In this document: positions 19,443-27,440 of the stretch, in pieces
Numbering within the stretch: position 1 is the stretch's first letter
Layout of the letters: each line of letters opens with the position of its first letter
DNA from: Thermoflavifilum thermophilum
Lineage (GTDB): Bacteria > Bacteroidota > Bacteroidia > Chitinophagales > Chitinophagaceae
Direction: 5' to 3'
Assembly (NCBI RefSeq): GCF_900116565.1
Contig: NZ_FPCJ01000001.1
Location: forward strand, 2,414,540-2,478,539
Length of the DNA stretch: 64,000 bases
Notes under the pieces: model-generated
Told to the model about the DNA's origin: nothing
The model's input: the letters and a program-made list of their open reading frames with translations, nothing else
Databases searched by the model: none
Program-made: the position numbers and the translations under genes

Positions 19443-19753
19443 TCCAAATAAAACATTTCTTTCAACGGAATACTGATGGGTGAATGGTCGGGATGGGTGT
19501 CCATGATGTCGGCCATATAAGCCCACCATTGCTGCATCAGCGGATGTTCCGGTAAAGCTGCATATCGGCTTTCATCTTCTATCTCCAGGGCAGCAAACAA
19601 GCTGTGCGATTGTTCATCCAGGTAGATGCCATAATGATGAATCCCGCTATCTTTCAGCAGTTGTCGCAATTCAGGCCAGAGGGCGTCGTGGCGTTTTTTG
19701 TATTCATCGGCACAGCCGGGCTTTAGTTGCATTTTAAATGCTATGCGTTTCAT
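19439..19753 (-). CDS. rhaM: L-rhamnose mutarotase
   Basis: 104 residues, the usual length of RhaM. Family motifs are AFKMQLKPGCADEYKKRHD with the catalytic His22, HHYGIYLDEQSHSLFAALE, and a C-terminal WWAYMADIMDTHPDHSP. It interconverts the alpha and beta anomers of L-rhamnose so that sugar entering the cell can be used by the isomerase. It lies 3 nt after the transporter gene, and its stop overlaps the next start, so all three are probably translated together. It is the clearest marker of rhamnose as the monosaccharide handled by this operon. Confidence 0.95.
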   Translation of the reverse strand: MKRIAFKMQLKPGCADEYKKRHDALWPELRQLLKDSGIHHYGIYLDEQSHSLFAALEIEDESRYAALPEHPLMQQWWAYMADIMDTHPDHSPISIPLKEMFYLE

Positions 19754-19756
19754 GGT

Positions 19757-20830
19757 TCAGGGTTTAATAGCATTGCCCAATCCTACCAGCATGATGGAGA
19801 TAAAAATGGCTGCAATACCGGCGATGATCGTGCGCAGGGTACGCGGCTGTACGCCTTTCCATTCTTTCAACACCAATCCCCACATATTAGCCGTTAAGAT
19901 GATAAATGCCATGTGTAAGATCCATGAGCTGGCCCCATTGCCGAGTTTGCTTTCGCCCATGCCATAGAAAAAAAATTGCAGGAACCAGGTGGTACCGGCC
20001 AGTGCAGCAAACAGGTAATTGTTGGCCAATGGAGTTTTGGTATCGATATAATCCCCAAACGTACGGTTTTTGATATGCAGGATGATGCACCAGATGAAGT
20101 TGGTGGTGAGTCCGCCCCATAGCAGCACGATATAAATCACATTGTTCTGAAAAAGCGGATCGGTGCCCTGTTCGATAGCCATCTTGGCCATGGGATAGCC
20201 CGCTTCAATGCCATAATTAAAACATGCACTCAGTACGCCTGAAATGATGGCAACGATCAAGCCTTTGCCAATGCTGAATTCTTCTTTGCTTTCCTGTGAC
20301 AGTTCATCTACCGGTGCATGTCCTTTAAAATCTTTTTCCTTCATCAAACCTGCCTTGCCGCAGAGATAGATGCCAATCAAGCAAACCACCACACCCGCCA
20401 GTACAAGTTGTCCCCAGCTTTCGTGTAACAAGGTGGTGAATTTCACTTTGCCATCTTCCGGATGAAAATCATAATAAATAGATGGTAACAAAGCCCCGAA
20501 AGTAGAGGTCAAGCCCAGGATGACCGAATTGCCCAGCGACATGCCCAGATACCGCACTCCTAGTCCATATGTTAAGCCCCCAATGCCCCAGAGCACACCC
20601 ATTAGATAGGTCCAGAATTTCGTATCGGCCGATGTGGCGCGGATGATGGCACCAAAGTGAGGCACGGTAAGCCAGGCTGCCAGGGTCGGGATGATCAGCC
20701 AGGAGAAAAATCCACCTACGAGCCAGTAGTTTTCCCAGGCCCATTTTCTGACTTTTTTGAAAGGCATGTAAAAACTCCCGGATGCAAAACCGCCGATAAA
20801 GTGCAGGATAACACCATAGATGACTTGCAT
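19757..20830 (-). CDS. rhaT: L-rhamnose/H+ symporter (RhaT family)
   Basis: 357 residues with about ten membrane segments. RhaT traits include the N-terminal GVILHFIGGFASGSFYMPFKK, LWGIGGLTYGLGVRYLGMSL in the third and fourth segments, and LGLTSTFGALLPSIYY. It brings L-rhamnose into the cytoplasm with protons. First gene of the second operon. Its 5' leader is long, about 185 nt from the predicted start of transcription, and holds a hairpin. The tandem operator shared with the susC operon lies at 21051-21067. Confidence 0.93.
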   Translation of the reverse strand: MQVIYGVILHFIGGFASGSFYMPFKKVRKWAWENYWLVGGFFSWLIIPTLAAWLTVPHFGAIIRATSADTKFWTYLMGVLWGIGGLTYGLGVRYLGMSLGNSVILGLTSTFGALLPSIYYDFHPEDGKVKFTTLLHESWGQLVLAGVVVCLIGIYLCGKAGLMKEKDFKGHAPVDELSQESKEEFSIGKGLIVAIISGVLSACFNYGIEAGYPMAKMAIEQGTDPLFQNNVIYIVLLWGGLTTNFIWCIILHIKNRTFGDYIDTKTPLANNYLFAALAGTTWFLQFFFYGMGESKLGNGASSWILHMAFIILTANMWGLVLKEWKGVQPRTLRTIIAGIAAIFISIMLVGLGNAIKP

Positions 20831-20934
20831 AAGCTATTCGTCTTTAGTATGTGAACTGAATCTGAAGCAAACGCAGTTGAACGATATACTACATTCCATT
20901 CGGTAGGGCATTCCTGAACGGATGAAAAGAGAAA

Positions 20935-20959
20935 GCTCCGGTCAGGAATGAGCCGGAGC
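20935..20959 (-). other. Hairpin in the rhaT leader, possible attenuator or mRNA stabiliser
   Basis: GCTCCGG (20935-20941) pairs with CCGGAGC (20953-20959) around an 11-nt loop. On the minus strand the stem is followed by a T-rich stretch (TTTCTCTTTT). It lies inside the predicted rhaT leader, about 105 nt before the ATG, so it could end transcription early or protect the message. No gene on the minus strand ends just before it. Confidence 0.4.
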
Positions 20960-21022
20960 GGTTGTTGGATGAACTCATTTACCCATAAACCAGATATCAT
21001 ATCCTGTAGATACTTGGTTGGA

Positions 21023-21030
21023 TAAAGGTA
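21023..21030 (-). promoter_or_regulatory. Putative -7 box of the rhaT operon
   Basis: The minus strand reads TACCTTTA, one mismatch from TAnnTTTG. It is separated from the first operator heptamer by exactly 20 bp (21031-21050), the same distance as in front of susC. Confidence 0.6.
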
Positions 21031-21050
21031 ACAAGCCGTTCACGAAAAAC

Positions 21051-21067
21051 TATCCTGTGGTGTCCTG
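21051..21067 (-). promoter_or_regulatory. Phased operator upstream of rhaT, shared with susC
   Basis: TATCCTG at 21051 and TGTCCTG at 21061 (plus-strand reading) are 10 bp apart. Seventeen of 18 bases from 21050 match 13175-13192 before susC, and the flanking ACTATCCTG is also shared. A third copy at 21071 is poor (GTACTTG). Confidence 0.7.
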
Positions 21068-21140
21068 CTCGTACTTGTTTTTGGGTACATGATTCAAGCC
21101 AGAGGAAATACAATTTCTATTACGGCTTTTCAGGATTTGC

Positions 21141-21148
21141 TACCTTTG
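21141..21148 (+). promoter_or_regulatory. -7 promoter box of the DUF3467 gene
   Basis: TACCTTTG is an exact match to the Bacteroidota TAnnTTTG box, 22 nt before the ATG at 21171. Confidence 0.65.
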
Positions 21149-21170
21149 CTGGCAGAAGAAATTTTGCAGC

Positions 21171-21485
21171 ATGAGTCAGCAACCCGAAAATCAGAATCAG
21201 CTCAATATTGAGCTGAGCGAAGACATGGCCGAAGGCATTTATGCCAATCTGGCCGTGATTACGCATTCCAATGCCGAGTTTGTGTTGGACTTTATCACCG
21301 TGATGCCCGGCATGCCCAAGGCCCGGGTGAAATCGAGGATTATTGTCACTCCCCAGCACGCCAAACGCTTGCTCAAAGCCCTGGCCGATAATATCAAGAA
21401 ATATGAAGCCGTACATGGCACCATTCAGGATCAGGATCCGGTTACTATTCCCATGAATTTTGGAGGTCCGGCTGCACAGGCTTAA
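21171..21485 (+). CDS. DUF3467 domain protein
   Basis: 104 residues, cytoplasmic and acidic at the N terminus. The pattern ELSEDMAEGIYANLAVITHS, then FVLDFITVMPGMPKARVKSR, IIVTPQHAKRLLKALADNI and a short C-terminal tail is that of DUF3467, a small family common in Bacteroidota. I know no established function. It has its own promoter box and is followed 31 nt later by a dehydrogenase gene, which may be co-transcribed. Orientation is away from the rhamnose operon, so there is no reason to link them. Confidence 0.88.
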   Translation: MSQQPENQNQLNIELSEDMAEGIYANLAVITHSNAEFVLDFITVMPGMPKARVKSRIIVTPQHAKRLLKALADNIKKYEAVHGTIQDQDPVTIPMNFGGPAAQA

Positions 21486-21516
21486 AGAAGTTGAGCGCGT
21501 ATTAGCAAACAGTTCC

Positions 21517-22638
21517 ATGGAGGCAGTCTTTTCGGTAGATGCATTGCGTGGGTTTACGGAGGCCGTTTTTCAACAGATGGGTTTTGTGGCTGCTGATGCG
21601 GCGTTAGCGGCTGATGTATTGTTGAAAGCCGATTTGCGGGGCATTGATTCGCATGGGCTGGCGCGGTTGCCAGGATATGTGCGTCTCTGGGATGCAGGGC
21701 GCATTCGGGTGGATGCACGGCCCCATATTGTACATGAAACACCTTCCACGGCTTTGGTGGATGGCGATGCCGGGCTGGGCTTGCTGGTGGCTCCTTATGC
21801 GATGCGTGTAGCCATTGCAAAAGCCAGTCAGGTGGGTGCCGGATGGGTGGCCGTGCGCAATTCCAATCATTTCGGGATTGCGGGTTATCATGCGATGCTG
21901 GCCCTGGAAAAAGACATGATTGGCATAGCCCTCACCAATGCCAGTCCACTGGTAGCACCTGCATTATCGCTTGAGCGAATGCTGGGTACCAATCCCATTG
22001 CTGTAGCCATTCCGGCGGGTGAAGAGCCGCCTGTGGTGATTGACATGGCTACGGCAGCCGCTGCCAACGGGAAACTGGAGATTTTGCAACGCAAAGGGGG
22101 AAAAGCTCCTCTGGGCTGGGTTCAGGATGCTGAAGGTCGTCCTACGCACGATCCGTTTGCTTTGCAACGGGGGGGAGCTTTATTGCCATTAGGCAGTCGG
22201 CCTGAAACGGGCAGCCATAAAGGATATTGCCTATCTGCGCTGGTAGATATCCTGTCGGGCGTATTGCCGGGAGCAGGTTTTGGGCCCTGGGTGCCTCCTT
22301 TTGTACATTTTCTGCCCCTGCCACAGGATGCCCCCCCAGGCACTGCCGGCATCGGCCATTTCTTTGGTGCGATGCGTATAGATGCTTTCCGACCAGCAGC
22401 ATCATTCAAAACACACATGGATAGCTGGATTCGTCGTTTTCGCAGTGCCAGACCCATTGATGCCGCAGAGCCAGTAAAAATTCCAGGTGATCCGGAACGG
22501 GCCATGGAAGCCGAGCGGCTGCAGCGGGGAATTCCGCTTCATCAGTCAGTAATCGAGGCATTAAAAAACCTATCGGCACGCATGGGCGTGCCTTTCCCGG
22601 ATTCCCTGCAAAACGGAGAAGAAAAGAATGTGACCTAA
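21517..22638 (+). CDS. Malate/L-lactate dehydrogenase family oxidoreductase (Ldh_2)
   Basis: 373 residues from the ATG at 21517; a TTG at 21460 would overlap the preceding gene and is rejected. Motifs of the YlbC/YiaK/ComC family are clear: LKADLRGIDSHGLARLPGY with the catalytic His, NSNHFGIAGYHAM, GTNPIAVAIP for NAD(P) binding, and GSHKGYCLSALVDILSGVL. These enzymes reduce 2-oxo acids to 2-hydroxy acids with NAD(P)H (malate, L-lactate, ureidoglycolate, 2,3-diketogulonate). The exact substrate cannot be read here. It is followed 45 nt later by aspartate kinase. Confidence 0.88.
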   Translation: MEAVFSVDALRGFTEAVFQQMGFVAADAALAADVLLKADLRGIDSHGLARLPGYVRLWDAGRIRVDARPHIVHETPSTALVDGDAGLGLLVAPYAMRVAIAKASQVGAGWVAVRNSNHFGIAGYHAMLALEKDMIGIALTNASPLVAPALSLERMLGTNPIAVAIPAGEEPPVVIDMATAAAANGKLEILQRKGGKAPLGWVQDAEGRPTHDPFALQRGGALLPLGSRPETGSHKGYCLSALVDILSGVLPGAGFGPWVPPFVHFLPLPQDAPPGTAGIGHFFGAMRIDAFRPAASFKTHMDSWIRRFRSARPIDAAEPVKIPGDPERAMEAERLQRGIPLHQSVIEALKNLSARMGVPFPDSLQNGEEKNVT

Positions 22639-22683
22639 TTTTTATATCACAAAATTTGATGCAGATAAAACGGAAGATAGCCT

Positions 22684-24006
22684 ATGAAGATCATGAAATT
22701 TGGCGGCACATCGGTGGGCAAGCCCGAACGTATGCATGCCGTTGCCCGGCTGATTTTAGCTGAGCCGGAAGATAAAATCGTAGTGCTTTCTGCACTTTCT
22801 GGCACCACCAACACGCTGGTACAGATCAGCAAAGCATTGGCTGAGGGTCATCGCGATCAAGCAAAACAAATCATCGATGATTTGCGTAAACATTACGATG
22901 CATTCTGCGAAGGCCTGTTGCAAACAGCTGAAGCACGCGTGAAAGCCCGCGATATCGTGAATCACCATTTTGAATTTCTGGAAATTATCCTGAAAATTTC
23001 TTTCAGCGAAGCACTCGAACGCGATATCCTGGCTCAGGGCGAATTGCTTTCCACCCAGTTGTTTTGCACCTACCTGGAAGAAATTCACGTGCCGGTGGTG
23101 TTGTTGCCTGCATTGGAATTCATGTATATCGATGAATATCACGAGCCGGTGTTAAATAAGATCAAAAGCAAGCTCAGCGCATTGCTGGCTCAATATCCCA
23201 ACCAGCATTTATTTGTTACGCAGGGATACATTTGTCGAAATGCCCGTGGTGAAGTGGATAACTTAAAGCGCGGCGGAAGTGATTACACGGCATCGTTGAT
23301 TGGGGCTGCGGTCAATGCTTCGGAAATCCAGATCTGGACCGATATTGACGGCATGCACAATAATGATCCACGTGTAGTAAAAAATACTTTTCCTATTGAA
23401 CAGCTTTCTTTTGATGAAGCAGCAGAGCTGGCTTATTTCGGAGCCAAAATATTGCATCCGGCATCAATATGGCCGGCACAATATTTCAATATTCCCGTGC
23501 GATTGCTGAACACCATGCAGCCCGAAGCCAAGGGTACCCTGATCACCGATCAGGCAGCTGGGGAAGGTGTGAAAGCCGTTGCTGCCAAAGATGGAATTAC
23601 GGCTATCAAAATTAAATCGAGCCGCATGCTGCTGGCTTACGGGTTTCTGAGAAAGGTATTTGAAGTGTTCGAAAAATACCGCACACCCATTGACATGATT
23701 ACCACTTCGGAGGTGGCCGTATCCTTAACGATCGATCAGATTGTACACCTGGAAAACATACAACGTGAACTGGAAGCCTATGGCAGCGTAGAAGTGGAGC
23801 ATGATCAAACCATCATTGCGATTGTGGGGAATGAAATTGTCTCCCAGAAAGCCATTCTGAAAAATATGTTCAGCGCGCTGGAGCCTATACCTTTGCGCAT
23901 GATTTCTTACGGAGGAAGTCGGCATAACGTGTCGTTGCTGATAAACAGTTCATACAAAGAGCAGGCTTTGCGGGCACTGAATAAGGGCTTGTTTGGGCTG
24001 GATTAA
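22684..24006 (+). CDS. lysC: Aspartate kinase
   Basis: 440 residues, a stand-alone aspartokinase with no homoserine dehydrogenase domain. The N-terminal KFGGTSVG nucleotide-binding motif, the RGGSDYTASLIGAA block and the WTDIDGM segment that binds aspartate and ATP are present. Two C-terminal ACT regulatory domains lie at about 300-440 (MLLAYGFLRKVFEVFEKYRT; IAIVGNEIVSQKAILKNMFS). It makes aspartyl phosphate, the first step toward lysine, methionine and threonine, and is probably feedback-controlled through the ACT domains. A strong terminator follows. Confidence 0.95.
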   Translation: MKIMKFGGTSVGKPERMHAVARLILAEPEDKIVVLSALSGTTNTLVQISKALAEGHRDQAKQIIDDLRKHYDAFCEGLLQTAEARVKARDIVNHHFEFLEIILKISFSEALERDILAQGELLSTQLFCTYLEEIHVPVVLLPALEFMYIDEYHEPVLNKIKSKLSALLAQYPNQHLFVTQGYICRNARGEVDNLKRGGSDYTASLIGAAVNASEIQIWTDIDGMHNNDPRVVKNTFPIEQLSFDEAAELAYFGAKILHPASIWPAQYFNIPVRLLNTMQPEAKGTLITDQAAGEGVKAVAAKDGITAIKIKSSRMLLAYGFLRKVFEVFEKYRTPIDMITTSEVAVSLTIDQIVHLENIQRELEAYGSVEVEHDQTIIAIVGNEIVSQKAILKNMFSALEPIPLRMISYGGSRHNVSLLINSSYKEQALRALNKGLFGLD

Positions 24007-24057
24007 ACTTATCAGATAGTGCGGCAACCGGAGATCGGTTGATATATACCTTGACTG

Positions 24058-24099
24058 AAAAAAGCCCGGCTATTTTCTATTCGGATCAGTCGGGCTTTT
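24058..24099 (+). terminator. Rho-independent terminator after lysC
   Basis: AAAAGCCCG (24060-24068) pairs with CGGGCTTTT (24091-24099) around a 22-nt loop, ending in a T run, 52 nt after the lysC stop. Confidence 0.75.
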
Positions 24100-24132
24100 C
24101 TATTATCTTGCACCGGATAAAATTCTTGTCTC

Positions 24133-24720
24133 ATGAAATGGACATTATCCGGAGTACTCAATATCGTTTTGCTGATTGCCGTATGCATTTTGTTTTACCT
24201 GCATTTTCATAGAAATGCTTCGCAGCCTGTTCAGCAGCGCATGGCAGATAGTACATCTGCTGTACAACTGGCTTATGTAAATATTGACACTTTGCAGGCA
24301 CATTACACATATTTTAAAGAAAAACGTGCCCAGCTGGAAGCTCAGCAGGCAAGAATGGAAAAAGAACTTCAGCAGGATGCTCAAAAACTGCAACAGGAGT
24401 ATAATCAGTTTCAGCAAAAAGCGCCTACCATGACGCAGGCCGAAGGAGAAGCTGCTCAGCAGAAACTATTGCAACACCAACAACAATTGCAGGCCAAGCA
24501 GGAAGCCATGAGGCAGCAGTTGCTGGCACAACAGCAGGCTTTTCAGGATAGCCTTCAGCAGGAACTGCATACGTTTTTACAACGATATAATGCCGACAAA
24601 CATTTTCAGTTCATATTCTCCTATGCCGGAGGTGCTTCAGATATTCTGTATGCCAATCCTGCACAAGATATTACCCGTGATGTGATTGATGGCCTCAATG
24701 CATTGCATGCCGGGAAATAA
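24133..24720 (+). CDS. OmpH/Skp-family periplasmic chaperone-like protein
   Basis: 195 residues. A single hydrophobic segment (about 8-24, VLNIVLLIAVCILFYLHF) acts as an anchor or uncleaved signal. It is followed by the OmpH start AYVNIDTL and a long glutamine-rich coiled coil (about 60-150) typical of the tentacles of Skp. The C-terminal FQFIFSYAGGASDILYANPAQDIT matches the OmpH end. Skp-like proteins hold outer-membrane proteins unfolded in the periplasm. The protein may stay membrane-anchored, which is common in Bacteroidota homologues. The next gene, a permease, starts 24 nt later. Confidence 0.85.
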   Translation: MKWTLSGVLNIVLLIAVCILFYLHFHRNASQPVQQRMADSTSAVQLAYVNIDTLQAHYTYFKEKRAQLEAQQARMEKELQQDAQKLQQEYNQFQQKAPTMTQAEGEAAQQKLLQHQQQLQAKQEAMRQQLLAQQQAFQDSLQQELHTFLQRYNADKHFQFIFSYAGGASDILYANPAQDITRDVIDGLNALHAGK

Positions 24721-24744
24721 TCTGTATCTTTTAGCCCACAAACA

Positions 24745-26193
24745 ATGGAAAAGCATTCTTCATCAGGTGCACAGTTTCAACGTTCACTCCGGTTGATAGA
24801 TGGCGTGATGCTGGTATCTGGAGTCATGATTGGCTCCGGTATTTTCATTGTAAGTGCTGAGATTGCACGTACAGTAGGAGGCGTGGGCTATTTGTTGCTG
24901 GTATGGGTACTTTCTGGTGTGATGACGATTATTGGTGCCCTCAGCTATGGCGAATTATCGGGCATGTTTCCACATGCAGGTGGTCAATATGTGTATTTGC
25001 GTGAAGCCCTGCATCCGCTGATTGGATTCTTATACGGATGGGCGTTTTTTCTGGTTATTGAAACGGGAACCATTGCCGCGGTGGCTGTGGCTTTTGCCAA
25101 ATACACCGCTTATTTATTACCGCAGGTGGGAGAAGATTATATCATCTGGCAAATCGGTGGTTTTGCTGTGAATCGCGCGCAGTTGCTGGCTATTGCCATG
25201 ATATTGTTTTTAACCTATGTAAATACCCGTGGCATTCGCACCGGCAAATGGATTCAGTTGATCTTTACCCTGGCTAAGATTCTGGCCTTGTTGTTATTGG
25301 TAATACTGGGCCTCTGGATAGGCTTTCAAGCCCAGGTGTGGCAGGCCAACTGGCAACAGGCATGGCATGCTTTTCAGGTTGTATTCCAGAACGGTCAAAC
25401 CATACAGCAGCCATCATCGGGTATTTTGCTAATCGGATTAACGGGCGTAGCAATGGTAGGTGCTCTTTTCTCCAGCGATGCATGGAACAGTGTGACCTTC
25501 ATTGCTGCTGAAATCAAAAAACCCGAGAAAAACATTGGCAGAAGCATGTTTCTGGGTACCTTGTTGGTGACGATTGTTTATTTATTATGCAATGTCATGT
25601 ATGTGGGTGTTTTATCCATGCACGAGATAGCAACAGCACCTGCTGATCGGGTGGCTTCTGCTGCTGCAGTACATTTTCTGGGTACATGGGGAGCCGGGAT
25701 GATAGCTGCCATGATTATGATTTCTACATTTGGTTGTAACAATGGCTTGGTATTGAGTGGTGCGCGGGTGTACTATACGATGGCAAATGACAGATTGTTT
25801 TTTTCGCCTGCCGGGAAACTCAATGAAAAAGGCGTACCAGCTACTGCCCTATGGCTACAGGGCATCTGGGCCAGCTTGCTTTGCATATCGGGTAAATACA
25901 GTGACTTGCTGAATTATGTGATTTTTGTGGTATTGATTTTTTATGTTCTTACCATCGTGGGCATCATTCGCCTTCGGAAAACCCGGCCAGACCTGCATCG
26001 GCCTTATCGGGCTGTTGGTTATCCGTATTTACCCGTGTTATACATTGCTATGGCCATCTGTATATGCATTTCCCTGCTTTGGCTCAGGCCTGATTATACC
26101 TGGCCGGGGCTTATCATTGTGTTGATTGGCATTCCCATGTATTACGCATTTATTCGCCGGCAAAAATCTTCATCTGTTTCTTCTCAAAGCTGA
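24745..26193 (+). CDS. APC-superfamily amino acid permease
   Basis: 482 residues with about twelve membrane segments. The first has the substrate-binding GSGIF motif of the APC fold (VMIGSGIFIVSAEIARTVG), and later segments carry GELSGMFPHAGGQYVYLREA and FSSDAWNSVTFIAAEIKKPEKNI. The order of motifs fits the LAT-like group (exchangers and permeases of neutral amino acids); the substrate is not decided. It ends 7 nt before the heptose kinase gene. Confidence 0.88.
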   Translation: MEKHSSSGAQFQRSLRLIDGVMLVSGVMIGSGIFIVSAEIARTVGGVGYLLLVWVLSGVMTIIGALSYGELSGMFPHAGGQYVYLREALHPLIGFLYGWAFFLVIETGTIAAVAVAFAKYTAYLLPQVGEDYIIWQIGGFAVNRAQLLAIAMILFLTYVNTRGIRTGKWIQLIFTLAKILALLLLVILGLWIGFQAQVWQANWQQAWHAFQVVFQNGQTIQQPSSGILLIGLTGVAMVGALFSSDAWNSVTFIAAEIKKPEKNIGRSMFLGTLLVTIVYLLCNVMYVGVLSMHEIATAPADRVASAAAVHFLGTWGAGMIAAMIMISTFGCNNGLVLSGARVYYTMANDRLFFSPAGKLNEKGVPATALWLQGIWASLLCISGKYSDLLNYVIFVVLIFYVLTIVGIIRLRKTRPDLHRPYRAVGYPYLPVLYIAMAICICISLLWLRPDYTWPGLIIVLIGIPMYYAFIRRQKSSSVSSQS

Positions 26194-26200
26194 TTTGATT

Positions 26201-27205
26201 ATGTCGTTCGATAAGTTGTTCCGGAAGTTTCAGCAATCCAAAGTACTGGTAATTGGCGATGTGATGCTGGATGTATATTGGTGGGGTGGGGTAGAACGGA
26301 TTTCGCCGGAAGCTCCCGTGCCTATTGTATCGTTGCAGCGCAAGGAAGTGCGACCGGGTGGAGCAGCCAATGTTGCGATCAATGCAGCTGCATTGGGAGC
26401 GGAAGTGTACATGCTTGGCATAGTAGGGAAAGACCCTGAAGGACAGCAGTTGCTGGAATGCCTGCAGCAACAGGGATTGCAAACCTGGAGTGTGATGCAA
26501 TCCACAGAACGATGCACCACGAGTAAAACCCGCATCATCAGCAGGAGCCAGCACATGCTGCGGCTCGATCGTGAACAGATTCAGGAATTGTCTGCACCGG
26601 AAAAACAATATCTTCTGGAAAAAGCCGATCATATTCTGCAGCACTTCCATCCGGATGTGGTGATTTTTGAAGATTATGATAAAGGCGTGCTTGCACCAGA
26701 TATCATCCGGGAAATTGTGGACAGATGCAGGCAATTGCAGATTCCTACCTGCGTAGATCCCAAGAAAAAAAATTTCTGGGCCTATGAAAGGGTAACCTTG
26801 TTCAAGCCTAATTTGAAAGAAGTAAGAGAAGGGCTGCATCTCGATGAATGTCCAGTTGATCTGCAACACCTGCAGCAAATTCATACCGAGCTGCAAAGCC
26901 GGTTGCAGCATGAGTATTCGTTGATAACGCTTTCAGAAAAAGGTGTGTTTTGTAGCAATGGACAGCAACACTGGCTCATACCCTCTCACCTGCGCAATAT
27001 TGCCGATGTAAGTGGTGCCGGAGATACGGTTATAGCCACAGCTGCTTTGGTATGGGCTGCCACACGCAATGCCCGCCTCATGGCCGAAATAGCCAACATC
27101 GCCGGCGGATTGGTATGCGAGCAGGTGGGTGTAGTACCTGTGGATCCCCGTCGTTTGCAAACCGAATGTGAGCTTCTGCTTGGAGATATTTCATTTTCGA
27201 TATGA
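26201..27205 (+). CDS. hldE1: D-glycero-beta-D-manno-heptose-7-phosphate kinase (HldE domain I, stand-alone)
   Basis: 334 residues from the ATG at 26201; an in-frame reading from 26126 lies inside the permease gene and is rejected. It is a PfkB/ribokinase-fold kinase with VLVIGDVMLDVYWWGGVERI, RPGGAANVAINAAALGAEV, and the anion-hole and base motif DVSGAGDTVIA near residue 270. These match the kinase half of HldE (RfaE), which phosphorylates heptose-7-phosphate for the lipopolysaccharide core. The adenylyltransferase half is a separate gene at 53685-54188. The start lies 7 nt after the permease stop. Confidence 0.9.
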   Translation: MSFDKLFRKFQQSKVLVIGDVMLDVYWWGGVERISPEAPVPIVSLQRKEVRPGGAANVAINAAALGAEVYMLGIVGKDPEGQQLLECLQQQGLQTWSVMQSTERCTTSKTRIISRSQHMLRLDREQIQELSAPEKQYLLEKADHILQHFHPDVVIFEDYDKGVLAPDIIREIVDRCRQLQIPTCVDPKKKNFWAYERVTLFKPNLKEVREGLHLDECPVDLQHLQQIHTELQSRLQHEYSLITLSEKGVFCSNGQQHWLIPSHLRNIADVSGAGDTVIATAALVWAATRNARLMAEIANIAGGLVCEQVGVVPVDPRRLQTECELLLGDISFSI

Positions 27206-27231
27206 AAATACGGATACTGTAAAAAATCCCT

Positions 27232-27239
27232 TATTTTTG
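27232..27239 (+). promoter_or_regulatory. -7 promoter box of tRNA-Gln
   Basis: TATTTTTG matches TAnnTTTG exactly, 11 nt before the mature tRNA start. Confidence 0.65.
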
Positions 27240-27250
27240 CGCTGGTTCTT

Positions 27251-27321
27251 TGCCCGATAGTATAACGGTAGTACAGCAGATTTTGGTTCTGCTTGTCCAG
27301 GTTCGAATCCTGGTCGGGCAA
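27251..27321 (+). tRNA. tRNA-Gln (anticodon TTG)
   Basis: A 71-nt cloverleaf: acceptor TGCCCGA pairs with TCGGGCA, the anticodon stem GCAGA/TCTGC encloses the loop TTTTGGT with anticodon TTG, and the T arm CCAGG-TTCGAAT-CCTGG is perfect. The discriminator is A at 27321. CCA is not encoded. Confidence 0.96.
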
Positions 27322-27440
27322 CTTCTACGAGCTCCTTCTCTTTTGTTTCTCCCTGCTGCAGATGTGGATTTTATGCTGCAATAATTTTGTTGTCACTTGG
27401 TAAGGAATAAAAAATCTAATTGAATTGCTATTTTTACCGC

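Larger units (their letters stand above)
20831..21170. other. 340-bp divergent intergenic region between rhaT and the DUF3467 gene
   Basis: No gene is supported here. The region contains, from left to right, the rhaT leader with a hairpin (20935-20959), a single TATCCTG at 21000, a -7-like box for rhaT (21023-21030), the phased operator (21051-21067) and a -7 box for the plus-strand DUF3467 gene (21141-21148). Confidence 0.7.

Noticed and set aside
20716-21000. 94-codon minus-strand frame covering the rhaT leader
   Set aside because: It overlaps the start of rhaT in another frame, contains the leader hairpin, and shows no protein family signature.
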